Below are positions 7,095-14,713 of a DNA stretch of 15,956 nucleotides, one piece after another. The stretch lies in NCBI GenBank assembly GCA_937906995.1, contig CALESB010000026.1, forward strand, positions 1 through 15,956. Direction: 5' to 3'. Source of the stretch: an uncultured Sutterella sp. GTDB lineage: Bacteria > Pseudomonadota > Gammaproteobacteria > Burkholderiales > Burkholderiaceae_F. The number at the start of each line of letters is the position of its first letter. Position 1 is the stretch's first letter. A program made the position numbers and the translations under genes. The notes beneath the pieces were generated by a model. The model made no database searches. It was not told the origin of the DNA and saw nothing but the letters and a program-made list of their open reading frames with translations.

Positions 7095-9002
7095 ATGGCA
7101 AAGATTATTGGTATTGACTTAGGTACGACGAACTCTGCCGTTGCCGTTATGGAAGGCGATAAGGTTCGCGTTATTGAAAACAGTGAAGGTGCTCGTACGA
7201 CTCCGTCTATCGTTGCATATATGGACAACGGCGAAGTGTTGGTAGGTGCCACTGCTAAGCGTCAAGCTGTGACGAATCCGAAGAATACGTTGTTTGCAGT
7301 CAAGCGTTTGATTGGTCGTCGTTTCGATGATGCAGAGGTTCAACGTGATATTAAGTTGATGCCGTTTACGATTGCTCGTGCTGATAACGGTGATGCATGG
7401 GTTAGCGTATTGGATGGCAAGAAGCTTGCACCGCAACAAGTCTCTGCAGAAGTTTTGCGCAAGATGAAGCAAACGGCTGAAGACTATTTGGGCGAAACGG
7501 TAACGCAAGCTGTGATTACGGTGCCTGCTTACTTTAACGATAGCCAACGTCAAGCAACTAAGGATGCAGGTCGTATTGCTGGTCTTGAAGTTAAGCGTAT
7601 TATCAATGAGCCGACGGCAGCTGCTTTAGCCTTTGGTTTGGATAAGGCCGGTAAGGGTGACAAGAAGATCGCTGTGTATGACTTAGGTGGTGGTACGTTC
7701 GATATTTCCATCATTGATTTGGCTGATGTTGATGGTGATAAGCAATTTGAAGTGCTTTCCACCAACGGTGATACCTTCTTGGGTGGTGAAGACTTTGACC
7801 AACGCATCGTTGATTTCTTGATCACGGAATTTAAGAAGGATACGGGCGTTGATTTGAGTAAGGATATCATCGCTTTGCAACGTTTAAAGGATGCTGCAGA
7901 AAAGGCAAAGATTGAGTTGTCTAGCCGTCAAGAAACGGAAGTGAACCTTCCGTACATTACGGCTGATGCTACGGGTCCGAAGCACTTAAATGTGAATTTG
8001 ACGCGTTCCAAGTTTGAAAGCATGGTTGAGGACTTGGTTTTGCGTACGATTGAACCTTGCCGCAAGGCTTTGGCTGACGCCGGTTGTTCTGCTAGCGAAA
8101 TTACGGACGTGATTTTGGTTGGTGGTCAATCACGTATGCCAAAGGTTCAAGAAACAGTGAAGGAATTCTTCGGTCAAGATCCTCGTAAGGATGTAAACCC
8201 GGATGAAGCAGTGGCTATTGGTGCTGCTATTCAAGGTTCTGTTTTGACGGGCGAACGCAATGACGTGCTTTTGTTAGATGTGACGCCGTTGACGTTGGGT
8301 ATTGAAACGTTGGGTGGTGTGATGACGCCGATGATTAAGCGTAATACTACGATTCCGACCAAGCATGCTCAAGTGTTCTCTACCGCAGAAGACAACCAAC
8401 CTGCTGTGACGATTAAGGTCTTCCAAGGTGAACGCGAAATGGCCTCTAACAACAAGCTCTTGGGTGAGTTTAATCTTGAAGGTATTGCTCCGGCACCGCG
8501 TGGATTGCCGCAAATTGAAGTGACCTTCGATATCGATGCTAATGGTATTTTGCACGTTGCTGCTAAGGATAAGGCCACGGGCAAGGAAAATACGATTACG
8601 ATTAAGGCAAGTTCTGGCTTGAGCGAAGACGAAATCAAGCGCATGGTTGATGATGCTGAGGCTAATAAGGCAGAAGACCACAAGCGTTTTGAATTGGCTC
8701 AATCTCGTAACGTTGCTGATGCCTCTATTCATCAAGTCCAAAAGACCTTAAAGGACTTAGGCGATAAGGTTGAAGCTAGCGATCGTATGGCCTGCGAAGA
8801 TGCTATCAAGAAGGTTGAAGAAGTTGTGAAAGGTGAAGACAAAGAAGCGATCGATGCAGCAGTTGAACGTTTGATGACAGCTGCTCAAAAGATCGGTGAA
8901 AAGTTGAATGCTCAAGCACAACAAGCCGAACAAGCTCAACCTCAACAAGGTGCTTCTAAGGTTGATGATGACGTCGTTGACGTCGATGCCAAGGAAAAGT
9001 AA
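7095..9002 (+). CDS. dnaK: Chaperone protein DnaK (Hsp70)
   Basis: DnaK is the ATP-driven Hsp70 chaperone that binds exposed hydrophobic segments of client proteins in the cytoplasm. The 635-residue protein carries the phosphate-1 motif IDLGTTNS (7-14) and the phosphate-2 motif DLGGGTFD (196-203, including the threonine equivalent to E. coli Thr199). The interdomain linker VLLLDVTP lies near 391-398, followed by the beta-sandwich substrate domain and helical lid. The tail is Gln/Ala-rich and ends in an acidic stretch, DDDVVDVDAKEK, rather than the usual EFEEVKDDK-like ending. The ATG follows AAAAGGAA by 8 nt. By eye, lysine is almost always AAG, threonine often ACG and proline CCG, a tighter codon choice than in neighbouring genes and consistent with high expression. 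Confidence 0.98.
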   Translation: MAKIIGIDLGTTNSAVAVMEGDKVRVIENSEGARTTPSIVAYMDNGEVLVGATAKRQAVTNPKNTLFAVKRLIGRRFDDAEVQRDIKLMPFTIARADNGDAWVSVLDGKKLAPQQVSAEVLRKMKQTAEDYLGETVTQAVITVPAYFNDSQRQATKDAGRIAGLEVKRIINEPTAAALAFGLDKAGKGDKKIAVYDLGGGTFDISIIDLADVDGDKQFEVLSTNGDTFLGGEDFDQRIVDFLITEFKKDTGVDLSKDIIALQRLKDAAEKAKIELSSRQETEVNLPYITADATGPKHLNVNLTRSKFESMVEDLVLRTIEPCRKALADAGCSASEITDVILVGGQSRMPKVQETVKEFFGQDPRKDVNPDEAVAIGAAIQGSVLTGERNDVLLLDVTPLTLGIETLGGVMTPMIKRNTTIPTKHAQVFSTAEDNQPAVTIKVFQGEREMASNNKLLGEFNLEGIAPAPRGLPQIEVTFDIDANGILHVAAKDKATGKENTITIKASSGLSEDEIKRMVDDAEANKAEDHKRFELAQSRNVADASIHQVQKTLKDLGDKVEASDRMACEDAIKKVEEVVKGEDKEAIDAAVERLMTAAQKIGEKLNAQAQQAEQAQPQQGASKVDDDVVDVDAKEK

Positions 9003-9014
9003 TTAGTCTTAAAA

Positions 9015-9040
9015 GTGGAGTGTGTTTTCTTACACTCCAT
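9015..9040 (+). other. Hairpin just after dnaK (no U-tract)
   Basis: TGGAGTGT (9016-9023) pairs with ACACTCCA (9032-9039), an 8-bp stem with an 8-nt loop and a possible extra G-U pair at 9015/9040. No T run follows, so it is more likely an mRNA 3'-end or processing structure protecting the dnaK message than a terminator. Confidence 0.55.
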
Positions 9041-9070
9041 AACTAAGATTCATTATTCCAAGATATGAGG

Positions 9071-9120
9071 AGAGAGGTTCAAGTAGCGTGTATGACAGCA
9101 CATCTTGAGCCTTTCTTTTT
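9071..9120 (+). terminator. Terminator- or attenuator-like hairpin between dnaK and dnaJ
   Basis: AGAGAGGTTCAAG (9071-9083) pairs with CTTGAGCCTTTCT (9104-9116) as a 13-bp stem with two wobbles, closing a 20-nt loop. It runs into a T-rich tract (9112-9120, TTTCTTTTT). The core 9 pairs (9075-9083/9104-9112) have one G-U. Because no promoter is visible between it and dnaJ (26 nt), it probably acts as a partial terminator reducing dnaJ transcription relative to dnaK. Confidence 0.55.
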
Positions 9121-9146
9121 GGGCTAAATAAAGGATTTGATGTTCA

Positions 9147-10295
9147 ATGAGTGATCGTGATTATTACGAAGTATTGGGTGTAGAAAAAAGCGCCAGTGCA
9201 GCTGATATTAAGAAGGCTTATCGTCGCTTAGCCATGAAGTATCACCCTGATCGCAATCAAGGTGATAAGGCTGCAGAAGAAAAATTTAAGGAAATTGGTG
9301 AAGCTTATGAGGTCTTAGGCGACGAACAAAAACGTGCAGCCTATGATCGCTATGGTAAAGCTGGTGTTAATCCTGGTGCAGGTGGCCCTGGTGGCTTTGG
9401 TGGTTTTGGCCCAGAAGGCTTTGGTGGCTTTTCAAATATGGGCGATTTTGGCGATATCTTTAGCGAGATTTTTGGTCAGGGTGCTCGCCGTCAACAAACT
9501 GGCCCAAGAGCAATGCAGGGGCAAGATCTCCGTTATGACATGGAAATCACGCTCGAGCAAGCAGCTAAGGGTTATACGGCGGAAATTCGTGTACCGGTTT
9601 GGGAAAAGTGCGATGTATGTGATGGTACAGGTAGTCGCTCTAAGACTAAACCAAAAACTTGTCCGCATTGCCAAGGCTCTGGTGTTATTCACGTCAAGCA
9701 AGGTTTCTTTGCTGTTCAGCAACCCTGCCCACACTGTCGTGGCACCGGTACTGTAATTGATGATCCGTGTCCAAACTGTGACGGAACAGGCTTCAAGAAA
9801 GTCATGAAGACGCTAGAGGTTAAGATCCCTGCAGGCATTAATTCTGGACAGCGTGTTCGTTTACAAGGCAAGGGACAGCCTGGGATCAATGGTGGGCCAG
9901 CTGGCGACCTGTATGTCGAAATCAATATCAAACCACATGAAATTTTCCAACGAGACGGTAATGATTTGCATGTTGAGTTGCCAATATCCTTTGTCACGGC
10001 TACTTTGGGTGGCGATGTTGATGTACCTGTACTTGAAGGAGAAACTCGTATTACGATTCCAGAGGGGACGCAAAATGGAAAGATTTTGCGTTTGCGTGGT
10101 AAGGGTATGAAGGATATTCGATCAAGCTACATGGGAGACTTGTATATTCATGTTTATATCGAAACACCGGTAAATTTGACGGAAAAGCAAAAAGATATTT
10201 TGCGTCAGTTCCAAGCAACGATTGATAACAATGAAGAGAAGCACTCTCCAAAACATCAAAGTTTCATGGATAAAATGAAAAATCTCTTTAGTTAA
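9147..10295 (+). CDS. dnaJ: Chaperone protein DnaJ (Hsp40)
   Basis: DnaJ delivers clients to DnaK and stimulates its ATPase. The 382-residue class A protein has a J domain with His-Pro-Asp at 33-35 and a Gly/Phe-rich linker (about 76-111). The zinc domain has four CxxCxGxG repeats: Cys155/158, 172/175, 194/197 and 208/211. Two beta-barrel client-binding domains follow. By family knowledge, repeats 1 and 4 bind one zinc and repeats 2 and 3 the other. All key residues are present and the length is normal. AAGGA (9131-9135) sits 11 nt before the ATG, somewhat far. A 4-codon reading frame (9140-9154) starts nearer to it and ends across the dnaJ start. No separate promoter is visible, so expression should come from grpE/dnaK readthrough. 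Confidence 0.97.
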   Translation: MSDRDYYEVLGVEKSASAADIKKAYRRLAMKYHPDRNQGDKAAEEKFKEIGEAYEVLGDEQKRAAYDRYGKAGVNPGAGGPGGFGGFGPEGFGGFSNMGDFGDIFSEIFGQGARRQQTGPRAMQGQDLRYDMEITLEQAAKGYTAEIRVPVWEKCDVCDGTGSRSKTKPKTCPHCQGSGVIHVKQGFFAVQQPCPHCRGTGTVIDDPCPNCDGTGFKKVMKTLEVKIPAGINSGQRVRLQGKGQPGINGGPAGDLYVEINIKPHEIFQRDGNDLHVELPISFVTATLGGDVDVPVLEGETRITIPEGTQNGKILRLRGKGMKDIRSSYMGDLYIHVYIETPVNLTEKQKDILRQFQATIDNNEEKHSPKHQSFMDKMKNLFS

Positions 10296-10309
10296 TACGA
10301 AGGGAAACG

Positions 10310-10344
10310 AAAAAAGCGCCTCAAGTTTATGAGGCGCTTTTTTT
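10310..10344. terminator. Bidirectional terminator between dnaJ and the TDT transporter gene
   Basis: GCGCCTCA (10316-10323) pairs with TGAGGCGC (10330-10337) around a 6-nt loop. Flanking A6 (10310-10315) and T7 (10338-10344) extend the stem to 14 bp and supply a U-tract on both strands. It serves dnaJ (stop 10295, plus) and the transporter gene (stop 10358, minus). Confidence 0.93.
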
Positions 10345-10357
10345 GGCGCTGAAAAAA

Positions 10358-11308
10358 TTAATCAGCGTTTTTGGGCAAAATACGATCTATATTCTTGATG
10401 AAAAGAATTGCCACGTAACTAATAATACAGGTCGCAATGAAGAGCTCGATGTTTGCAAGTGTGCGTAACTCCCAAGCATAGAATTGTCCACCAGGGAAAG
10501 CATTAACTAAATCGCTCATCTTAAAGAGTGCTGTAGCTCCAATTGCCAGAGGGAAGGTAAAGGCAGCATAGCCAGGAGAAAATGGTAAACGAAGTAGCTT
10601 AAATAACGACAGATAAATGACGACTGTCATCAACACTGCGATACCTAATAGAACAGCGCACAATAATGGAGAGGGATGTTCAACGACAGTTAATAAACCA
10701 GCTAAAGAGAGGCTTGCTGGTGCAGCTAGAATCGCAATGGTAGGCTTGGCACCATCTGGAACTTCAGCGTAAAACATAAGACGGTAAATCATCACGGGTA
10801 GCATAATGGCATATGCACCGATTCCGATAATTAATAAAATTTGAGCAAAGCCAAACCACTCAGGTGAAGGACAAGCAACGTCTGCAACAATAATGCCTAC
10901 AGGTGGAATAAACCAACTCGGAACCATGTGGTGCATTTGACGTTCTTTCATTCTAAAGACGATGAATGCGAACAAAAAGAGCAAGTGAATAACTACAGCG
11001 GCTAGCCAAATAAACTCACCAACTGTAGGGAGATACTTCCCGATAGCTTTAGAAACAACCATGGTAGCCATTGCAAAAGTTGGGACAATGGAACCAAGTA
11101 CAGGATGGCGAAGGTCGTTTAAAAGGGTGTCGATATGAAATACAAATCGCGTTAATAAAAGGGTTAAGAGGATAACGGCAATACCGGCACCAATAAGTTG
11201 ACCCCAACCATGCAAAGGTAAGGCATTTTCAAGAGACCAACCCAAGCTAGAAATCCCCAAAGCCAAGCCTGCAACAGGCGTTGGAAGGGCACGTACACGA
11301 TGAATCAT
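10358..11308 (-). CDS. TDT family transporter (TehA/SLAC1-like)
   Basis: This is a 316-residue, almost entirely hydrophobic inner-membrane protein of the tellurite-resistance/dicarboxylate transporter family. It starts with the PTPVAGLALGISSLG helix (9-23), equivalent to the first TehA helix. The conserved PSWFIPPVGI signature is at 130-139 and a late helix reads FPLAIGATALF. The family fold has ten helices around an anion pore, and the length agrees with TehA (about 314-330). Members conduct anions or carry C4-dicarboxylates, and the tellurite phenotype of TehA is probably indirect. No tehB methyltransferase is adjacent, so I give no symbol. The ATG at 11308 has TTGAGG about 7 nt upstream. 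It lies 118 bp downstream of dinB on the same strand and has its own candidate -10. Confidence 0.88.
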   Translation of the reverse strand: MIHRVRALPTPVAGLALGISSLGWSLENALPLHGWGQLIGAGIAVILLTLLLTRFVFHIDTLLNDLRHPVLGSIVPTFAMATMVVSKAIGKYLPTVGEFIWLAAVVIHLLFLFAFIVFRMKERQMHHMVPSWFIPPVGIIVADVACPSPEWFGFAQILLIIGIGAYAIMLPVMIYRLMFYAEVPDGAKPTIAILAAPASLSLAGLLTVVEHPSPLLCAVLLGIAVLMTVVIYLSLFKLLRLPFSPGYAAFTFPLAIGATALFKMSDLVNAFPGGQFYAWELRTLANIELFIATCIISYVAILFIKNIDRILPKNAD

Positions 11309-11343
11309 TTTAAAACCTCAACATGAGATTGAAACGCGGCAGG

Positions 11344-11349
11344 ATTATA
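11344..11349 (-). promoter_or_regulatory. Candidate -10 element for the TDT transporter gene
   Basis: On the minus strand this reads TATAAT, a perfect -10 about 36 nt before the start codon. No convincing -35 lies 16-18 nt upstream, where the sequence is an AT-rich run with eight T residues, so the assignment is tentative. Confidence 0.4.
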
Positions 11350-11426
11350 TCTCAAAAAAAATCCAAATAGGTATAAACCCTTAGACTTTTAATGTAACAT
11401 CAAAAAATATTAAAGAAAACAATTGG

Positions 11427-12503
11427 TTAAAAAAGCCTCAGTTGTTTGGTCAGTGCATCATGTTTTATTTCTAAATCTGTTTTAGACACGCTTAATCCTA
11501 AAAGGCGAATGCCTCTATATGGCAAAGTAACGGTTGCCAATAACTCTTGAGCAAGTGGTGTAATCGTATTCGCATTATCGAGATATTGTGACTGACTTGC
11601 ACTACGAGTGATGGTTGTAAAGTCATGAAAGCGTACTTTGAGGGTTAGTCGCTTTCCTTTAAAGTGTTTTTCTGAGATACGTTCGACAAGTTCATCGATA
11701 ACGTCATACATTGCATTGTGAATACTAGGACCTCGTATATCATGACGGAAGGTTCGTTCACAACCGACAGATTTTCTTATGCGATAGGGCTGCACCTCTC
11801 GCTCATCAATGCCTCGAACAAATCGATAGTATGTTAGACCAGCTTTTCCGAAAAGCTCTGTTAAACGAGGCAAACTAACGGCTCGCAATTCTGGGGCTGT
11901 AGTAATGCCCATTGCATGAAGTTTTTTAGCAGTGGCAGGACCAATTCCCCAAAAGGCTTCGATGGGGAGTCGGTCGATAAAAGCCAAAGCTTGGTTGGGG
12001 TGTATCACACATAAACCGTTGGGTTTTCTATAGTCACTGGCAATTTTGGCTAAAAATTTGTTGTAACTAACGCCTGCGCTGGCAATGAGGTTGAGTTCTT
12101 GTCTGATATCTCGTTTTATTCGAATTGCGATATCAAGTCCTAAAGAAGCTTGTATTTTATTATTAGTGACGTCAAGAAAGGCTTCATCTATCGAAATGGG
12201 CTCAATCAAATCCGTATATCGATGAAAAATCTCTCTGATTTGCTCAGAAACAGCTTTGTAATGATCCATGCGAGACTGCACAAAGATGAGTTCTGGGCAG
12301 AGCTCCTTAGCCTTCGAGCTAGGCATGGCTGAATGAACGCCGAAGCGTCTTGCTTCATAACTAGCAGCGGCAACAACCCCTCTACTACCAGCGTGACCAA
12401 CTGCAATTGGCTTCCCTTTCAACAGTGGATTGTCTCGCTGTTCGACAGAGGCAAAAAAAGCATCCATATCGATGTGAATGATCTTTCTATAAGCCACAGT
12501 CAT
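11427..12503 (-). CDS. dinB: DNA polymerase IV (Y-family translesion polymerase)
   Basis: DinB is an error-prone polymerase that copies past damaged bases. The 358-residue protein shows the Y-family catalytic acids Asp12 (HIDMDAFFASVE) and Asp106/Glu107 (SIDEAFLDVT), and the steric-gate phenylalanine at Phe17. The thumb helix-hairpin-helix (LPIEAFWGIGPATAKKLHAMGI) and little-finger domain follow. The last five residues are QLRLF, a textbook sliding-clamp-binding motif at the extreme C-terminus. The length is normal (E. coli 351). The ATG at 12503 lacks a strong Shine-Dalgarno sequence. I see no CTG-N10-CAG LexA box in the 176-bp region separating it from the divergent brnQ, so SOS control is not supported by sequence. 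Confidence 0.96.
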   Translation of the reverse strand: MTVAYRKIIHIDMDAFFASVEQRDNPLLKGKPIAVGHAGSRGVVAAASYEARRFGVHSAMPSSKAKELCPELIFVQSRMDHYKAVSEQIREIFHRYTDLIEPISIDEAFLDVTNNKIQASLGLDIAIRIKRDIRQELNLIASAGVSYNKFLAKIASDYRKPNGLCVIHPNQALAFIDRLPIEAFWGIGPATAKKLHAMGITTAPELRAVSLPRLTELFGKAGLTYYRFVRGIDEREVQPYRIRKSVGCERTFRHDIRGPSIHNAMYDVIDELVERISEKHFKGKRLTLKVRFHDFTTITRSASQSQYLDNANTITPLAQELLATVTLPYRGIRLLGLSVSKTDLEIKHDALTKQLRLF

Positions 12504-12679
12504 TTTTCAACTGTTCAGTGGAATTAAGATAAAAGAATAATTTGATTGGGGATTAGCCCTAAAAGATTAGCAGGATTACCTAGAATCGAGCAATACTGCA
12601 AATTTCTCACTCCGTTTTCTTTGCTATTGTGTGCAAAACTAATTTAACTCAATTGATCATAACGTAAAGAAGTATTCCT

Positions 12680-14002
12680 ATGCATCACTTTAGCTTTAAA
12701 AATCGACTATTGGTCGGTCTAACTTTATTTTCTATGTTTTTTGGTGCGGGTAACTTAATTTTCCCGCCTTTTTTGGGGTCTTTGGCCGGTACGGAAATGC
12801 CTTGGGCTATGATTGGCTTTTCTATTAGTGCGGTTGTCTTTCCAATTTTGGCAGTGATGACGGTTGCTCGTTCTGGCGGGTTAATGACTTTAGCTAGTCG
12901 TGTGCATCCTACCTTTGCCTTTATTTTTACGCTATTGATTTATTTATCCATTGGACCGTGTTTGGCGATTCCGCGTACGGCAAGTACCTCTTTTGAAATG
13001 GCATTCAATCCATTATTTGCTGGTGATACGACACCGGTCTTTATGGGATTAACAGCCTTAACAATTGCTCAGGCTATTTATTCTGTGCTCTTTTTTGCCT
13101 TCGCCGGTTTCGTTGCTTTAGATCCTTCCAAGTTGACTCAGCGTTTAGGCAAAATTACCTCGCCAGCGCTTTTATTGATGATTGCAGCCCTTTTTATTGC
13201 TTGCCTTCTTAATCCAATTGCAGATTACGGTATGGTTCTTCCTCCGTATGATGTTAACGCTGCAGTTCGTGGTTTCCTCGAAGGTTATCAAACAATGGAT
13301 ACCCTAGCTGCCTTAAACTTTGGTTTAATTATTGCTTTGAATATTCAAGCACTTGGTGCAAAGTCTACTGATGAAGTTGTAAGCGAAACCGTTAAAGCTG
13401 GTCTCATTGCCGGTGCTGTATTAATGGTTATTTATGTCGTGTTGGCCCATATTGGTGCTTCTGTCGGTGGGGCGGGTCGCATTATGGATAATGGTGCACA
13501 AACCTTGACGACTGCAGCTCAAATTCAGTTCGGTTCTGCAGGTTTGGTTATTTTAGGCGCGATTTTCTTTGTGGCTTGTTTAAATTGTTGCATTGGTTTG
13601 CTCTCATGCTGCAGCGACTACTTTGCAAAAACCTTCCCGTGTTTATCTTATCGTGGTTGGTTGCTTTTATTTGTGCTCTGCAGTATGGTGGTTTCTAATG
13701 CAGGTTTAACGTTGATTTTAAAGTTCTCAATTCCGGTTTTACTTGCAATTTATCCAGTAGCTCTAGTTCTGATTGTTTTGGGTTTGACACATCGTTTGAA
13801 TAGCCGATATCCGTTGACCTATCCGGTAACCATTGGCTTCACGATTGTTGTTAGCGTAGCGGGGGCTGCTGCAGATCTTGGTGTGAATGTACCATTGATT
13901 GCTCACTTGCCGTTTTACTCTGTTGGATTGGAGTGGTTAACGCCTGCAATGATTGGTTGGGTTATTGGGGCAATGTCAGCGAAAAAGCCAGTTATTCAAT
14001 AA
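12680..14002 (+). CDS. brnQ: Branched-chain amino acid:cation symporter BrnQ (LIVCS family)
   Basis: BrnQ imports leucine, isoleucine and valine across the inner membrane, driven by a cation gradient. The 440-residue protein begins with the family's characteristic first helix (residues 9-33, LVGLTLFSMFFGAGNLIFPP within it). It continues as about twelve hydrophobic segments to a short cytoplasmic end (SAKKPVIQ). The length equals E. coli BrnQ (439). An AAAGAAG lies about 7 nt before the ATG, a modest ribosome binding site. The gene is divergent from dinB across a 176-bp gap in which I could identify no convincing promoter pair, and it ends at a strong terminator, so it appears monocistronic. 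Confidence 0.95.
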   Translation: MHHFSFKNRLLVGLTLFSMFFGAGNLIFPPFLGSLAGTEMPWAMIGFSISAVVFPILAVMTVARSGGLMTLASRVHPTFAFIFTLLIYLSIGPCLAIPRTASTSFEMAFNPLFAGDTTPVFMGLTALTIAQAIYSVLFFAFAGFVALDPSKLTQRLGKITSPALLLMIAALFIACLLNPIADYGMVLPPYDVNAAVRGFLEGYQTMDTLAALNFGLIIALNIQALGAKSTDEVVSETVKAGLIAGAVLMVIYVVLAHIGASVGGAGRIMDNGAQTLTTAAQIQFGSAGLVILGAIFFVACLNCCIGLLSCCSDYFAKTFPCLSYRGWLLLFVLCSMVVSNAGLTLILKFSIPVLLAIYPVALVLIVLGLTHRLNSRYPLTYPVTIGFTIVVSVAGAAADLGVNVPLIAHLPFYSVGLEWLTPAMIGWVIGAMSAKKPVIQ

Positions 14003-14028
14003 CTAGCTTATAAGTAATAAATCTATAC

Positions 14029-14073
14029 CTCCATAGCAATGCGAGATATCTCACGTTGCTATGGAGTTTTTTT
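14029..14073 (+). terminator. Intrinsic terminator of brnQ
   Basis: CTCCATAGCAA (14029-14039) pairs with TTGCTATGGAG (14056-14066), a perfect 11-bp stem. It continues inward with one C/A mismatch into the GAGATATCTC core. Seven T residues (14067-14073) follow. mntP starts only 43 bp later. Confidence 0.92.
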
Positions 14074-14116
14074 ATGAGACAATACGAGCTGTCCAAATTT
14101 TGTTTTATTTAAGCCA

Positions 14117-14713
14117 ATGTCTTTATTTGAAATTTTTGCAATTGCTATCGCGCTGTCTATCGATGCGGTTGTTGTCGCGTTATGTTGGAGTGCTAGCCAA
14201 AGGCAAATTCATCTGACTCATATGTTGAAGTTCGGCTTGGTCTTTGGTGCTTTTCAAGCACTAATGCCAGCATTAGGATGGTTTGCTGGGGAGTGGATCG
14301 TCGACTATATCAGTGCCTTTGACCATTGGATTGCATTTCTTTTGTTAGTGTGGGTAGCTTACTCGATGATAAAAGAAGCTTTCGAGGAGGCACCAGAAGG
14401 TGAATGTTGTGGGCATTGTGGCGGAAAAAAGGAAGAGGGTATTCGATGGACAACTTTAATGGTTTTAGCTGTTGCAACGAGTCTAGATGCCCTCGCAGTT
14501 GGTTTTTCTTTTGCAATGGTACAAACGCCAATTCTGTTGCCTTCAGTCATCATTGGCTTAGTGTGCGCTAGTTTAACAGTGTTGGCAGTCTCCGCTGGTA
14601 AGGCGTTGACTCAGAGAGTCCAACGCCATACTAGAACTCTTACTTTGATTGGAGCAATAGTTTTAATATTAATAGGTATAAAAATCCTTTGGGAGCATGG
14701 AGTTTTCTATTAA
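14117..14713 (+). CDS. mntP: Manganese efflux pump MntP
   Basis: MntP exports excess Mn(II) from the cytoplasm. The 198-residue membrane protein is an inverted-repeat pair of three-helix units. The conserved acidic motifs are present in each half: Asp16 (ALSIDAVVVAL) and Asp124 (ATSLDALAVGF). The family's FGAFQALMPALGW stretch lies at 43-55. The loop joining the halves (about 88-110) is charged and holds Cys97-Cys98-Gly-His100-Cys101-Gly-Gly, which is not something I know from E. coli MntP. The brnQ terminator ends 43 bp upstream, leaving no room for the yybP-ykoY manganese riboswitch found before E. coli mntP. The ATG has a poor ribosome binding site. Its stop overlaps the stop of the convergent asparaginase gene by 3-4 bases. 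Confidence 0.94.
   Translation: MSLFEIFAIAIALSIDAVVVALCWSASQRQIHLTHMLKFGLVFGAFQALMPALGWFAGEWIVDYISAFDHWIAFLLLVWVAYSMIKEAFEEAPEGECCGHCGGKKEEGIRWTTLMVLAVATSLDALAVGFSFAMVQTPILLPSVIIGLVCASLTVLAVSAGKALTQRVQRHTRTLTLIGAIVLILIGIKILWEHGVFY

Noticed and set aside
11380..11420. Imperfect AT-only inverted repeat between dinB and the TDT gene as a dinB terminator
   Set aside because: The stem (CTTTTAAT/ATTAAAG with a bulge) has almost no GC pairs and is too weak to call a terminator.
12504..12530. CTGTTCAG near the dinB start as a LexA box
   Set aside because: A LexA box needs CTG and CAG separated by 10 nt; here they are 2 nt apart and no other pair fits.
14074..14116. yybP-ykoY manganese riboswitch before mntP
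   Set aside because: The gap after the brnQ terminator is only 43 nt, too short for that riboswitch, and no matching structure was seen.
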